Positions 8,525 through 15,915 of a stretch of DNA of 23,483 nucleotides are shown piece after piece. Each line of letters opens with the position of its first letter. Position 1 is the stretch's first letter. The notes under the pieces were generated by a model. It had not been told where the DNA came from, did not search any database, and was given only the letters and a program-made list of their open reading frames with translations. Origin of the DNA: an uncultured Eubacteriales bacterium (GTDB taxonomy: Bacteria > Bacillota > Clostridia > Oscillospirales > Acutalibacteraceae); contig ONVG01000005.1 of the NCBI GenBank assembly GCA_900321195.1, positions 1 to 23,483 on the forward strand, read 5' to 3'. The position numbers and the translations under genes are program-made.

Positions 8525-8553
8525 ATTTTACCTTTTTGTTATCTGAATGTCAA
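8525..8553 (-). promoter_or_regulatory. Promoter of the ABC ATPase gene
   Basis: TTGACA (8548-8553, perfect) and TAAAAT (8525-8530) are separated by 17 bases, leaving a leader of about 36 bases before the gene. Confidence 0.75.
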
Positions 8554-8573
8554 TAATTAATGAATGAGCTTTG

Positions 8574-9245
8574 TCAGCGCAGTGACCTCAGCAAGTCTTT
8601 TTGTTCTTTGGTTATCCGATAGCTTTCTGCTGCTTTTTGTATGGTTTTGTTATGTGTCCATTCATCAAGCCTTTTTTCTTTGATATAGGGGAAAGCCGAC
8701 TCCCATTGTTTTGCAAGAGCGGTAGCAAAGAACCATGCTCTCATCATATTTACATAGTACTCATCGGATATTATTCCTGCCGGTATTTCAAGATATGACG
8801 GAATGAAATCATCGTCCAGAAAATGCGACATAAGCATTTTTAACCCAAATCTGCATGTGTATGTATGAGTGGACGATGACCAGTCTTTTATTTTTTCGAT
8901 AAGGATATCTTTGTGCTTCTTTAAAGCTTTCGGTGACATTGTATCGCATACTGCCCAGTTATCGACATAAGGCAAAAAGCGTTCAAGCTCATAAATACAT
9001 GTGTCAAAATCTTTTATTTCGGATATCAGTAGAGAGTGTAGTATATTTTCGTCATAATATGTATGCGGCAGTCTGTCAAGAAAAGAAGAAACGTTATTTT
9101 CTTTTGAAAGTTCTTTTGCAAGTCTGCGGCAGTCGGGAATGCGTACACCGATGAATTTTTCAGGCGGTATGTTTGGCGTAAGCTTTGCCTGGAATGCGGC
9201 ATATTTTTTATCCTGAATCATATAAAGCTTTTCAAGTATGTTCAT
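8574..9245 (-). CDS. DNA alkylation repair protein, AlkD-like HEAT-repeat family
   Basis: A 223-residue all-helical protein of the DNA alkylation repair family. AlkD glycosylases remove bulky or charged N3/N7-alkylpurines by cradling DNA on stacked HEAT-like repeats. Family features are YMIQDKKYAAFQAKLTPNI near the N-terminus, VRIPDCRRLAKEL (34-46), DNWAVCDTMSPK (95-106, with the aspartate region used for catalysis in AlkD) and MMRAWFFATALAKQ (167-180). Length is normal. I have not confirmed every catalytic residue, so some members' non-glycosylase roles remain possible. The ATG at 9245 follows GAAGGGA. It stands alone between the tmRNA tail and the ABC ATPase promoter. Confidence 0.85.
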   Translation of the reverse strand: MNILEKLYMIQDKKYAAFQAKLTPNIPPEKFIGVRIPDCRRLAKELSKENNVSSFLDRLPHTYYDENILHSLLISEIKDFDTCIYELERFLPYVDNWAVCDTMSPKALKKHKDILIEKIKDWSSSTHTYTCRFGLKMLMSHFLDDDFIPSYLEIPAGIISDEYYVNMMRAWFFATALAKQWESAFPYIKEKRLDEWTHNKTIQKAAESYRITKEQKDLLRSLR

Positions 9246-9307
9246 GGTTTTTCCCTTCGTTTATTTCAAGTTATTGCTGAACGAGAGTTTTAAAGAATAA
9301 ATAAAAA

Positions 9308-9367
9308 AGAATAAAGAATAATACAGAAACGCCCGGAAAGACATCTTTATTATTTATTCTTTATTCT
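9308..9367. repeat. AT-rich inverted repeat behind tmRNA
   Basis: AGAATAAAGAATAA (9308-9321) is matched exactly by TTATTCTTTATTCT (9354-9367), a perfect 14-bp inverted repeat around a 32-base spacer. On the minus strand the region also carries tandem AATAATAAAGA units. A second inverted repeat, CAGAAACGCC (9324-9333) with GGCGTTTCTG (9407-9416), links the spacer to the 3' end of tmRNA. No protein is encoded here. Confidence 0.7.
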
Positions 9368-9385
9368 CTGTTCTTTATTATTTGA

Positions 9386-9409
9386 GCCCCTCGGCTTCAG
9401 ACGAGGGGC
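9386..9409 (-). terminator. Hairpin after tmRNA, probable terminator
   Basis: GCCCCTCG (9386-9393) and CGAGGGGC (9402-9409) form an 8-bp GC-rich stem with an 8-base loop, five bases past the tmRNA 3' end. The following minus-strand sequence (TCAAATAATAAAG) is AT-rich but has no clean U tract, so termination is probable rather than certain. Confidence 0.55.
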
Positions 9410-9414
9410 GTTTC

Positions 9415-9769
9415 TGGAGGCGAGGGGAGTCGAACCCCTGTCCAAAAAGCACTTACAACGGTTTTCTCCGAGCGCAGTCACCGTTTTAACATTCCCTCCA
9501 CACAGCGTCCGATGACAAACTCTGTATTTCAGTAGCCTCTGATTCATGACGGAAACCAAGGCACTTCTCCGTTCACGTTCACCACTAATCGACGCTCTTA
9601 AAGGACCGTGGTGCTTCCGATAAGAACGCTTGCGCTAATTAAGCAGCGACAAGATCAACTGTTTTATAGTTGTCATTTAATTTTAAGTTCTGCGGATTTT
9701 ATAGCGGTTCTGCAGTGCCGCTGCTCGCTTGCCGAAGCTCACACTCCCTGTCGAAACCTTTACGCCCCC
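9415..9769 (-). ncRNA. ssrA: Transfer-messenger RNA (tmRNA)
   Basis: The RNA rescues stalled ribosomes and tags the unfinished peptide. The ends form the alanine tRNA-like part: 5' GGGGGCG (from 9769) pairs with 3' CGCCTCC followed by discriminator A (9415), and the T-arm GGGGTTCGACTCCCC is present. A CCA end is not encoded. The reading part on the minus strand gives in-frame codons for NDNYKTVDLVAA and then TAA. The first tag codon appears to be AAT, 12 bases after the pseudoknot-like segment; it is inferred, since the resume point cannot be proven by eye. Length is about 355 bases. It starts 10 bases after smpB stops, so it may be processed from the smpB transcript. Confidence 0.95.
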
Positions 9770-9779
9770 ATGTAAAATA

Positions 9780-10250
9780 TCACTGTCCGTTCATCCTTGA
9801 CTTCATAGAGCGCTCTATATCACGCTTAGCACTCTTTTCAGCCATGTCTGCACGCTTGTCATATATCTTCTTGCCCTTGCATAAGCCGAGCTGAAGCTTT
9901 ACTTTTGAACCCTTGAAATAAAGCGAGATAGGTATGAGAGAATAGCCGTCCTGCTTTACCTGACCGTAAAGACGCATTATCTCACGGCGGTGCATCAGAA
10001 GTTTGCGGACTCTCATCGGGTCTTTATTAAAGATGTTTCCCTGTTCATACGGGCTGATATGCATTCCCTTTACGAACAATTCACCGTTCTCTACTGTACA
10101 CCATGAGTCCTTCATGTTTACTCTGCCCTGTCTTATGGATTTTACTTCCGTACCGCAGAGTTCTATGCCTGCTTCAAAGCTTTCTATGACAAAGTATTCA
10201 AAACGGGCTTTTTTATTCTGAGCTATTGTTTTTAACGATTCCTTTGCCAT
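9780..10250 (-). CDS. smpB: SsrA-binding protein SmpB
   Basis: SmpB binds the tRNA-like part of tmRNA and brings it to stalled ribosomes. The 156 residues show the whole family pattern: N-terminal basic segment with KKARFEYFVIE, GIELCGTEVKSIRQGRVNMKDS (30-51), HISPYEQGN, RKLLMHRREI and the GLCKGKKIYDKR segment (122-133), followed by a basic C-terminal helix (SAKRDIERSMKSRM). The ATG at 10250 follows AAAGGAG at 8-base spacing. It lies directly before ssrA on the same strand, a common and functionally obvious pairing. Confidence 0.97.
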   Translation of the reverse strand: MAKESLKTIAQNKKARFEYFVIESFEAGIELCGTEVKSIRQGRVNMKDSWCTVENGELFVKGMHISPYEQGNIFNKDPMRVRKLLMHRREIMRLYGQVKQDGYSLIPISLYFKGSKVKLQLGLCKGKKIYDKRADMAEKSAKRDIERSMKSRMNGQ

Positions 10251-10324
10251 ATCGATTCTCCTTTCAGCAGGTATTTATCCATACACATATAATTATATTC
10301 GTGCCGATAATAAAATATGACAGC

Positions 10325-10350
10325 CAATGGTCTTTTTTACAAGACCATTG
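10325..10350 (-). terminator. Hairpin after recR, probable terminator
   Basis: CAATGGTCTT (10325-10334) and AAGACCATTG (10341-10350) make a perfect 10-bp stem with a 6-base loop, 19 bases past the recR stop. The minus-strand tail has only a broken U tract (GTCATATTTTATTAT), so strength is uncertain. Confidence 0.6.
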
Positions 10351-10369
10351 ACATTTATTTTTTGTGATG

Positions 10370-10972
10370 TCATATTTCGTGTCTGCCCTCGATGGAGTAT
10401 GACAGAGTTATCTCATCGGCATATTCAAGGTCGCCTCCGACAGGTATGCCGCAGGCAAGTCTTGTCACCTTTACTCCGAGCGGTTTTACGAGCTTTGATA
10501 TATACATAGCTGTAGCTTCGCCCTCTATAGTTGCATTTGTTGCCAGTATTATCTCCTTTACTTTACCGTCGCCGAGCCTTGCAAGAAGTTCTTTTATCCT
10601 CAGCATGTCGGGGGTTATGCCGTTTATGGGTGATATAACGCCGTTGAGTATATGGTACATCATTTTTATGCTTGAAATTTTCTCTATTGCAAGCAATGAC
10701 TGTGTATCTTCAACAACGCATATCAGCGACTTGTCACGTCCGTTATCCGAGCATATCGAGCATACATCCTTGTCGGTATAGTTGCCGCATATTTTGCAGC
10801 GGTGTATGAGCTTTCTGGCGTTTGTTATGGCAGATGTGAATTTTTCCGCATCCTTTTCGGGCATCTCAAGTATAAAGTACGCAAGTCTTGCAGCCGATTT
10901 GCTTCCTATTCCGGGGAGCCGTCTCAGCTGTTCGGTAAGAGTCGAAAACGGTGCGAGGTTATATTCGGACAT
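10370..10972 (-). CDS. recR: Recombination protein RecR
   Basis: RecR works with RecO (and RecF) to load RecA at gaps and forks. The 200-residue protein is full length. It has an N-terminal helix-hairpin-helix LRRLPGIGSKSAARLAYF (16-33), a four-cysteine zinc finger (C59, C62, C71, C74), a Toprim domain beginning LICVVEDTQSLLAIE (83-97) and the C-terminal LACGIPVGGDLEYADEITL segment. The start ATG at 10972 lies 2 bases after the ybaB stop, implying coupled translation. It is last in dnaX-ybaB-recR. Confidence 0.97.
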   Translation of the reverse strand: MSEYNLAPFSTLTEQLRRLPGIGSKSAARLAYFILEMPEKDAEKFTSAITNARKLIHRCKICGNYTDKDVCSICSDNGRDKSLICVVEDTQSLLAIEKISSIKMMYHILNGVISPINGITPDMLRIKELLARLGDGKVKEIILATNATIEGEATAMYISKLVKPLGVKVTRLACGIPVGGDLEYADEITLSYSIEGRHEI

Positions 10973-10974
10973 GA

Positions 10975-11328
10975 TCAGAACAATCCCGGAACATTGAGTC
11001 CGCCTGATATCTTATCCATTGTAGCTGTCTTTTCGTCACGAGCCTTTCTTATAGCTTCGTTTACTGCTGCGATAATGAGATCTGAGAGCATGTCGATATC
11101 TTCGGGATCAACAACATCCTTGCTTATCTCTATTGACTTTACTTCAAGCGCGCCTGTTACAACAGCGTTTACTGCGCAGCCGCCTGCTGCTGCCGAATAT
11201 TCCTTTATATCAAGCTCTTTTGTAGCCTCGTCCATTTCCTCCTGCATTTTCTGAGCCTGACGTGCAAGCTGCTGGATGTTTGTGTTGCTGCCTCCGTTGT
11301 TGAATCCTTTAGGTAATCTTGCTTTCAT
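10975..11328 (-). CDS. ybaB: YbaB/EbfC family nucleoid-associated protein
   Basis: A small dimeric DNA-binding protein found between dnaX and recR in many bacteria. The 117 residues show the family core: NIQQLARQAQKMQEEMDEAT, then a strand region ending GGCAVNAVVTGALEVKSIEI and the DPEDIDMLSDLIIAAVNEAI segment. The N-terminus is glycine- and asparagine-rich (LPKGFNNGGSNTN). It starts 20 bases after dnaX and ends 2 bases before recR. Its precise cellular role is not settled even in model species. Confidence 0.95.
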   Translation of the reverse strand: MKARLPKGFNNGGSNTNIQQLARQAQKMQEEMDEATKELDIKEYSAAAGGCAVNAVVTGALEVKSIEISKDVVDPEDIDMLSDLIIAAVNEAIRKARDEKTATMDKISGGLNVPGLF

Positions 11329-11348
11329 TTTATTGTCCTCCGTTAATT

Positions 11349-12929
11349 TTATTTTTTATTTATTTCCTCAACAGGAACTCCTGCCGAGCGCAGTTCCGAC
11401 ATGAATTTTGAAAGGGCATCGTCGGAGCTGCTTTCATCGGGATAGGAATATCTTCCAAGCTTATATTCCGTACCCGTTACCCTTTTGATAGAATCTCTCA
11501 TTTTATCCCTCTGAGCAGGCTTTCTGAGCAGCTCAAAGCAGATATCGTTAGGCGAATCCACAAGTACATATTTGCCGCTGATATAGGCTGTACTTCCCTC
11601 AAATCCTGCCGCAACTGTCCTTGAATATTTTTTGATATCCTCTATTACATCCTGCCACTGAGTCATAGGAACGGCTTCACTTCTGAGCTTTTCCATTTCC
11701 TCGGCTGACGGACGCTTGACAGGCGGAGCTGACGCAGAAGGCTTTGGTCTTTGCTGTACAGCTGATTGATTATCCGAGCCTAACGCGGACACTATGCTTT
11801 CAAGTCTTATAACTCTTTTTTCAAGCTCTGTATCTGTCTTTTCGGAAGAAGCTTCCGTACAAAGCTTTACGGCCGTCATTTCCATTTCTATACGTCTGTT
11901 TACACCGTATCTCATACGTCCGGAAGCAGACTGTAGTATATCTATGGTGCTGACTATATCTGCAAGCTTCAGCATTCCTGCCTGAGCAAGAGTTTTTTCA
12001 TAGTCGCTTTCCGCCATGACAAGAAGCTCTCTCGGCTGTTTCATGGTCTTTATCAGCATCATAGCTCTGAAATGCTCTATAAGCTCATCACACAGTCTGG
12101 ACATATCCTTTGAGCTTTTGTGCAGTTCATCTATCATATTGACAGCGGCGGCTATATCATGCGATATCAGCGCATCGGTCAGCGCGAGCAGACTGCTTTT
12201 ATCTGCAAGTCCTGCTGTACGGCGGACAGTTTCTTCGGTTATGTGTCCCGACTGTCCCATACATTGATCAAGCAGTGAAAGCGCATCTCTCATAGCGCCG
12301 TCTGCGATACCTGCAATAAGGAGCGCAGCCTCACGGTCTATAGCAGTGTTTTCACAGCTGCATACATATTCAAGTCTGTCGGCAATATCCTGCGGCGATA
12401 TCCTGTGGAAATCAAATCTCTGACATCTTGAAAGTATCGTTGCAGGGAGTTTGTGTACTTCCGTAGTCGCAAGTATGAATATTACATGTTCGGGCGGTTC
12501 TTCAAGTGTTTTGAGAAGTGCATTGAATGCGCCTATCGAGAGCATGTGTACCTCGTCTATTATATAGACTCTGTATTTAGTGTTGGCTGGTGTGAAGTCA
12601 GCTTCTTCACGAAGCATACGGATATCATCAACACCGTTGTTGCTTGCAGCGTCTATCTCGGCAACATCCATAATGCTGCCGTTGTCAAGTCCTCTGCATA
12701 TCTCGCATTCTCCGCACGGGTCGCCGTCCTTCGGAGAAAGACAGTTTACCGCCTTAGCGAGTATCTTTGAGCAGGTAGTTTTGCCTGTACCTCTTGAACC
12801 TGTGAAAAGATAGGCATGAGCAAGCCTGTCCGACTTTATCTCGTTTTTCAGCGTATCAGTCACCTGCGGCTGACCTATAACATCGGCAAAGACACGGGGA
12901 CGATATTTTCTGTATAATACTCTATACAT
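11349..12929 (-). CDS. dnaX: DNA polymerase III subunit tau/gamma
   Basis: Clamp-loader ATPase that assembles the sliding clamp and ties the replicase together. The 526 residues start MYRVLYRKYRPRVFADVIGQ. They carry Walker A GSRGTGKT (44-51), zinc cysteines C63, C72, C75 and C78, a Walker B IIDEVHML around D125-E126, and the sensor segment SRCQRFDF near 166-173. After the clamp-loader collar there is a proline/alanine-rich linker (QQRPKPSASAPPVKRPS) and a C-terminal tau-like domain. I saw no obvious frameshift signal for a short gamma form. The ATG at 12929 follows AAAGGA. It lies downstream of the SRP RNA. Confidence 0.96.
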   Translation of the reverse strand: MYRVLYRKYRPRVFADVIGQPQVTDTLKNEIKSDRLAHAYLFTGSRGTGKTTCSKILAKAVNCLSPKDGDPCGECEICRGLDNGSIMDVAEIDAASNNGVDDIRMLREEADFTPANTKYRVYIIDEVHMLSIGAFNALLKTLEEPPEHVIFILATTEVHKLPATILSRCQRFDFHRISPQDIADRLEYVCSCENTAIDREAALLIAGIADGAMRDALSLLDQCMGQSGHITEETVRRTAGLADKSSLLALTDALISHDIAAAVNMIDELHKSSKDMSRLCDELIEHFRAMMLIKTMKQPRELLVMAESDYEKTLAQAGMLKLADIVSTIDILQSASGRMRYGVNRRIEMEMTAVKLCTEASSEKTDTELEKRVIRLESIVSALGSDNQSAVQQRPKPSASAPPVKRPSAEEMEKLRSEAVPMTQWQDVIEDIKKYSRTVAAGFEGSTAYISGKYVLVDSPNDICFELLRKPAQRDKMRDSIKRVTGTEYKLGRYSYPDESSSDDALSKFMSELRSAGVPVEEINKK

Positions 12930-13029
12930 TTTTACACGTCCTTTCGGGCTGTGGCATTACGTTATAGTGAAAAACTGTACATTTTTATTCACCTTTAAAC
13001 AAAAAACAGTGAATATCCATAATATTGCT

Positions 13030-13208
13030 AAAAAAACAAGACAGACCGTAAACGGTATCGTGCGCTTGGATATACGGACGAACAGACTGACTGCATCGCA
13101 CAGTGCAAAACGCTTAATGCTGCTCGGTTCCCCGCCTGACATGGTTCACGGTGCCCCGTCGTACAGCGCCTGCCCGACCGCATATCCAAGAGTACGGCTC
13201 TGTCTTGT
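13030..13208 (-). ncRNA. ffs: Signal recognition particle RNA (SRP RNA)
   Basis: RNA core of the particle that directs nascent membrane and secreted proteins to the membrane. The conserved tip is present on the minus strand: GTCAGG, a GGAA tetraloop closed by CGG/CCG, then AGCAGCA. The two ends are complementary (ACAAGACAGA at 13208-13199 with TCTGTCTTGT at 13045-13036). A 13-bp inner helix, CTTGGATATGCGG with CCGTATATCCAAG, makes the long rod. The 3' end runs into a T stretch that acts as the terminator. At about 175 bases it is longer than the 4.5S type and shorter than the usual 270-base Bacillus type. Location before dnaX is common in Clostridia. Confidence 0.92.
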
Positions 13209-13234
13209 AAATTGCTGATAAAATCAACAAGCCT

Positions 13235-13263
13235 ATTATACTATATCAAATCAAAAAAATCAA
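13235..13263 (-). promoter_or_regulatory. Promoter of SRP RNA
   Basis: TTGATT (13258-13263) and a perfect TATAAT (13235-13240) are 17 bases apart. The predicted start is about 20 bases before the first paired base of the mature RNA, so a short 5' leader is probably trimmed. Confidence 0.7.
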
Positions 13264-13332
13264 CCGTATTTTTTAATTTTTTAATGTAAATCAGCAAATC
13301 TGAAAAACTGCACAAACAGCCTGTCATTCCGA

Positions 13333-13373
13333 GCGGAGCAAGGCGCCTTTTAAACCTCCGGCTTCGCTCGGTC
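13333..13373. repeat. REP-like GC-rich hairpin
   Basis: CCGAGCGGAGC (left arm) and GCTTCGCTCGG (right arm) pair with one mismatch around a roughly 20-base loop, and outer TGTCA/TGACA bases extend the stem. The phrase TCATTCCGAGCG is of the kind found in dispersed intergenic repeats. It follows the stop of the repeat-domain gene on the minus strand but has no U tract. Confidence 0.5.
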
Positions 13374-13406
13374 TGACAAACACGTGTATAGTAATTATAA
13401 AATCGC

Positions 13407-14144
13407 TCATTTCTTGGGAGCTACAACGTTTACATCGAAGTATTTTTTGGAGATACTTCCCTCGCTGTCCTTAGCTTTAACGCATATTCTGTAGTGAGCG
13501 CAGCTTTTGGGCTTTATAACTGCTTCGGGTTCATCGTTATATCCGTGTACAGTTACCCATTTTTCACTTTCCACTTTTTTATAGAATACCGCGAACTTAT
13601 ATTCGCCGCTGCCGCCCTTTGCTGCCGATATTACGGTGACGGTGCTGCCGTGAACTATTTCATCAGCGGATATCATAGAGATATTTCTGAGCTTTTTGAC
13701 AGTCTTTTCCTCGCCGCTTTCAGATATGTTGAAGGGGATAGACATAACGCCTGTAAAGTTGCCCTGGAACATAACTCTTGCAGTAGCCTTTCCGGGTCTG
13801 TCATTGTTCTGATATTCGATAGTGTAGTCTGTACCCTCTTTGAGTGTCACATCGCCGAATTTTACGGCAAGCTTCATTTCACAGGGTTCGCCGTCATATA
13901 TGAACTCCGTATTATCTGCAAAGAAAGCAAGCGAACGCGCAGGAGCAGGTATTATTTCAAAGGTCTTTTCCATAACGCCCTTGAATTTTCCCTTTCCCTT
14001 TATGATAACGTGCGCTGTTCCGACATTTATATTATCTGTTATTTCTAAATCGAAATCAACGTCCTTCTCTAAGACCTTATCACCTATATTTATAGTGTAC
14101 TTAGGATTTATAGGATTTCCCGTATATACGTATGAACTGCCCAT
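13407..14144 (-). CDS. Repeat-domain protein with C-terminal triple-tyrosine-like domain, no signal peptide
   Basis: A 245-residue protein of three beta-rich units. Two tandem copies of a surface-protein repeat come first: SYVYTGNPINPKYTINIGDK (4-23) and EFIYDGEPCEMKLAVKFGD, each with a G-x-DY/DF and a GTA/GKA ... G-x-F-x-G-V pattern. The C-terminal unit (GGSGEYKFAVFYKK ... ICVKAKDSEGSI) resembles the Y_Y_Y repeat at the end of the amylase remnant. Such domains usually occur in secreted proteins, yet the ATG at 14144 has a clear GGGAGG site and an in-frame TAA lies a short way upstream, so no signal peptide can be added. It could be a cytosolic protein, use unusual export, or be a remnant of a larger one. 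Function is unknown. Confidence 0.75.
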   Translation of the reverse strand: MGSSYVYTGNPINPKYTINIGDKVLEKDVDFDLEITDNINVGTAHVIIKGKGKFKGVMEKTFEIIPAPARSLAFFADNTEFIYDGEPCEMKLAVKFGDVTLKEGTDYTIEYQNNDRPGKATARVMFQGNFTGVMSIPFNISESGEEKTVKKLRNISMISADEIVHGSTVTVISAAKGGSGEYKFAVFYKKVESEKWVTVHGYNDEPEAVIKPKSCAHYRICVKAKDSEGSISKKYFDVNVVAPKK

Positions 14145-14216
14145 AAGCTTTATTCCTCCCGATATTTTAACTTCACTTTAAGAGCGCAGGCTGTATTTAT
14201 TATTTTCAACCTATGT

Positions 14217-14245
14217 ATTATAACACAGCCTGTCAATAAAGTCAT
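14217..14245 (-). promoter_or_regulatory. Likely promoter of the repeat-domain gene
   Basis: A perfect TATAAT (14217-14222) has a weak -35, ATGACT (14240-14245), at 17 bases. A TTGACA is also present but only 8 bases from the -10. An inverted pair, CAGGCTGT and ACAGCCTG, brackets the -10 and could be an operator. Nothing else is seen between the gene and the deoD hairpin. Confidence 0.45.
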
Positions 14246-14419
14246 GGTTTTTTATTTATGAAGTATTGTGCAATTTTAACATCACTTTTTGTTTATTATT
14301 TACTTTGAGCGATGAAAATATGCTTATAAATCAGAAAAACCAAGTATTTTTTCCGATTTGACAGGCTTTGTGATAAATTGTGAGCGCCGCTTTTTGTGCA
14401 AATCTACAGAATTTTGCAT

Positions 14420-14439
14420 TGATACAAAAAATTGTATCA
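14420..14439 (-). terminator. Hairpin at the deoD stop codon
   Basis: TGATACAA (14420-14427) and TTGTATCA (14432-14439) form a perfect 8-bp stem with a 4-base loop that includes the deoD stop codon. It has no following U tract, so it may protect the mRNA end rather than terminate. Confidence 0.4.
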
Positions 14440-15138
14440 CAAGGTACTTTCAAGCGCAAGCTCTATCATATCAACAAAGCTTTTTTCTCTTTCTTCGGCT
14501 GAACATTCCTCACCGGTGAACGGACAGTCGGATACGGTGCATATGCAAAGAGCTTTCTTGCCGAGCCTTGAAGCCGTCAGATAAAGCGAATAGCTTTCCA
14601 TTTCAACTGCAAGCACATTCATTTTTCTCCACTCTGCAAGGGAATCTGCATCATCATAGAATGTATCGCTTGAAAAGACAGCTCCGACATGGACATTTTT
14701 GCCGAGTTTCAACGCTGTATCATAAGCCTTTCTGAGAAGTCCGAAATCCGCAGCCGCAGCCGGTATTCCGGGCAGACGGTACTGAGCCGCAAAATTCGAG
14801 TTTGTCGCGCATGCAGAAGCTATAACTATGTCGCGTATATGCAGATCATCGCTTATGGCGCCTGCACTTCCTATGCGTATGATATTCTGAACGTTATAGA
14901 ATTTGAAAAGCTCATACGAGTATATCCCGATAGACGGCATACCCATTCCGCTTGCCATTACAGATACTTCTTTGCCTTTATACATGCCGGTATATGCTAA
15001 CATTCCTCTTACGCTGTTTACAAGTCTTGGGCTGTCAAGAAAGGTTTCGGCGGCAAATTTTGCTCTGAGCGGGTCTCCCGGCATAAGCACGGTTTCGGCG
15101 ATATCGCCCTTTTGAGCGCTGTTGTGCGGTGTTGACAT
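14437..15138 (-). CDS. deoD: Purine-nucleoside phosphorylase, DeoD type
   Basis: Splits purine (deoxy)ribonucleosides with phosphate into free base and sugar-1-phosphate, in purine salvage. The 233 residues match the hexameric DeoD family: phosphate-binding GDPLRAK (21-27) with R24, GSAGA (90-94), nucleoside-binding VEMES (178-182, E181) and the catalytic aspartate in VSDC (D204). The length is normal and no defects are seen. It begins 17 bases after the LUD-domain gene and shares its promoter. Confidence 0.96.
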   Translation of the reverse strand: MSTPHNSAQKGDIAETVLMPGDPLRAKFAAETFLDSPRLVNSVRGMLAYTGMYKGKEVSVMASGMGMPSIGIYSYELFKFYNVQNIIRIGSAGAISDDLHIRDIVIASACATNSNFAAQYRLPGIPAAAADFGLLRKAYDTALKLGKNVHVGAVFSSDTFYDDADSLAEWRKMNVLAVEMESYSLYLTASRLGKKALCICTVSDCPFTGEECSAEEREKSFVDMIELALESTL

Positions 15139-15155
15139 AATACATCAGCTCCTTA

Positions 15156-15818
15156 TCAGTATCCGAGCTCCTCGCCTACTATTATAACTTTTATTCTGTC
15201 CTTATTGCGCTGCTGGGCAGTTACTGTATAGTTGCAGCAAATTCTCTGAGGACTCTTGCAGCCGTCACCGAATTTGCTATTCTCGTTGTTGAGTGAGATA
15301 CATTTTCCTGTCTTTGCGCATGGTGTTGCACAGTTAAGACGCACAGTGTTTTTCGGAGATGCTACAGTCCTGAGCCTTAAAAATGCTTCGTCAAGGTCTG
15401 CGACTATCTTGTTATAGCCTGCAACGACTATAACGCTTGTCGGACCGTACATTATTGCAGCTACTCTGTTTGAATTTCCGTCAGTGTTGAAAAGCAGTCC
15501 GTTTTCTGTTACAGCGTTTGCGCTTGTGAGATAAACATCGGCAAAGAATGCTTTTCTGTATATCTCCTGTTTTTGCTCGGCTGTAAGACCGGGAACAGTC
15601 CTGTCGAGATAGTTATAATCGCCGCATTTCAGCATTTCTGTTATGCCGCACTGCTCAAGAGTTACCGAGCCGCCGTGTGTTACGGTATCGCCCTTATTCA
15701 TAAGCTCTCTTACCTTTTCCTTTGCTTCTTCCGCAGTTTCGCAGTAGTACGCCTGCATATAGTTTTTTCTGAGAGCCTCCATTGTTTTTTCGATCCTGTT
15801 CATATCAAGCTTTTCCAT
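15156..15818 (-). CDS. LUD-domain protein (LutC/YkgG-like family)
   Basis: A 220-residue protein of the LUD (lactate utilisation, DUF162) fold. Family features are THGGSVTLEQCGITEML (47-63), DVYLTSANAVTENGLL (94-109) and the nucleotide-like GYNKIVADLDEAF segment. The C-terminus is cysteine-rich (NCATPCAKTGKC ... CKSPQRICCNYT), a pattern I recall in stand-alone clostridial LUD proteins and a possible metal site. No LutA or LutB partner is nearby, so lactate oxidation should not be assumed. The ATG at 15818 follows AGGAGG. It is first in an operon with deoD. Confidence 0.87.
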   Translation of the reverse strand: MEKLDMNRIEKTMEALRKNYMQAYYCETAEEAKEKVRELMNKGDTVTHGGSVTLEQCGITEMLKCGDYNYLDRTVPGLTAEQKQEIYRKAFFADVYLTSANAVTENGLLFNTDGNSNRVAAIMYGPTSVIVVAGYNKIVADLDEAFLRLRTVASPKNTVRLNCATPCAKTGKCISLNNENSKFGDGCKSPQRICCNYTVTAQQRNKDRIKVIIVGEELGY

Positions 15819-15865
15819 ATTGATATCCTCCTGTATGTTTTTTTATTTTGAGTGAATAAAGTTTT

Positions 15866-15893
15866 ATTATCCTGTCCATTATCATTACATCAA
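15866..15893 (-). promoter_or_regulatory. Promoter of the LUD-deoD operon
   Basis: TTGATG (15888-15893) and GATAAT (15866-15871) with 16 bases between them. The -35 lies about 20 bases from the divergent gene at 15916, so the two promoters must overlap. Confidence 0.55.
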
Positions 15894-15915
15894 ATAAAAA
15901 GGAGTTGTTCTGATA

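Noticed and set aside
9350..9559. Minus-strand 69-codon frame
   Set aside because: It lies over tmRNA and its flanking repeat; the tmRNA features explain it.
12957..13218. Small open frames on both strands upstream of dnaX
   Set aside because: They cover the SRP RNA, whose conserved tip and complementary ends explain the sequence.
13494..14048. Plus-strand open frame of 184 codons
   Set aside because: Antisense to the repeat-domain protein; no start signal and no recognisable domain.
14223..14239. TTGACA 8 bases from the TATAAT at 14217 as a promoter -35
   Set aside because: Spacing is far too short for sigma-A; the weaker ATGACT at 17 bases is the better fit.
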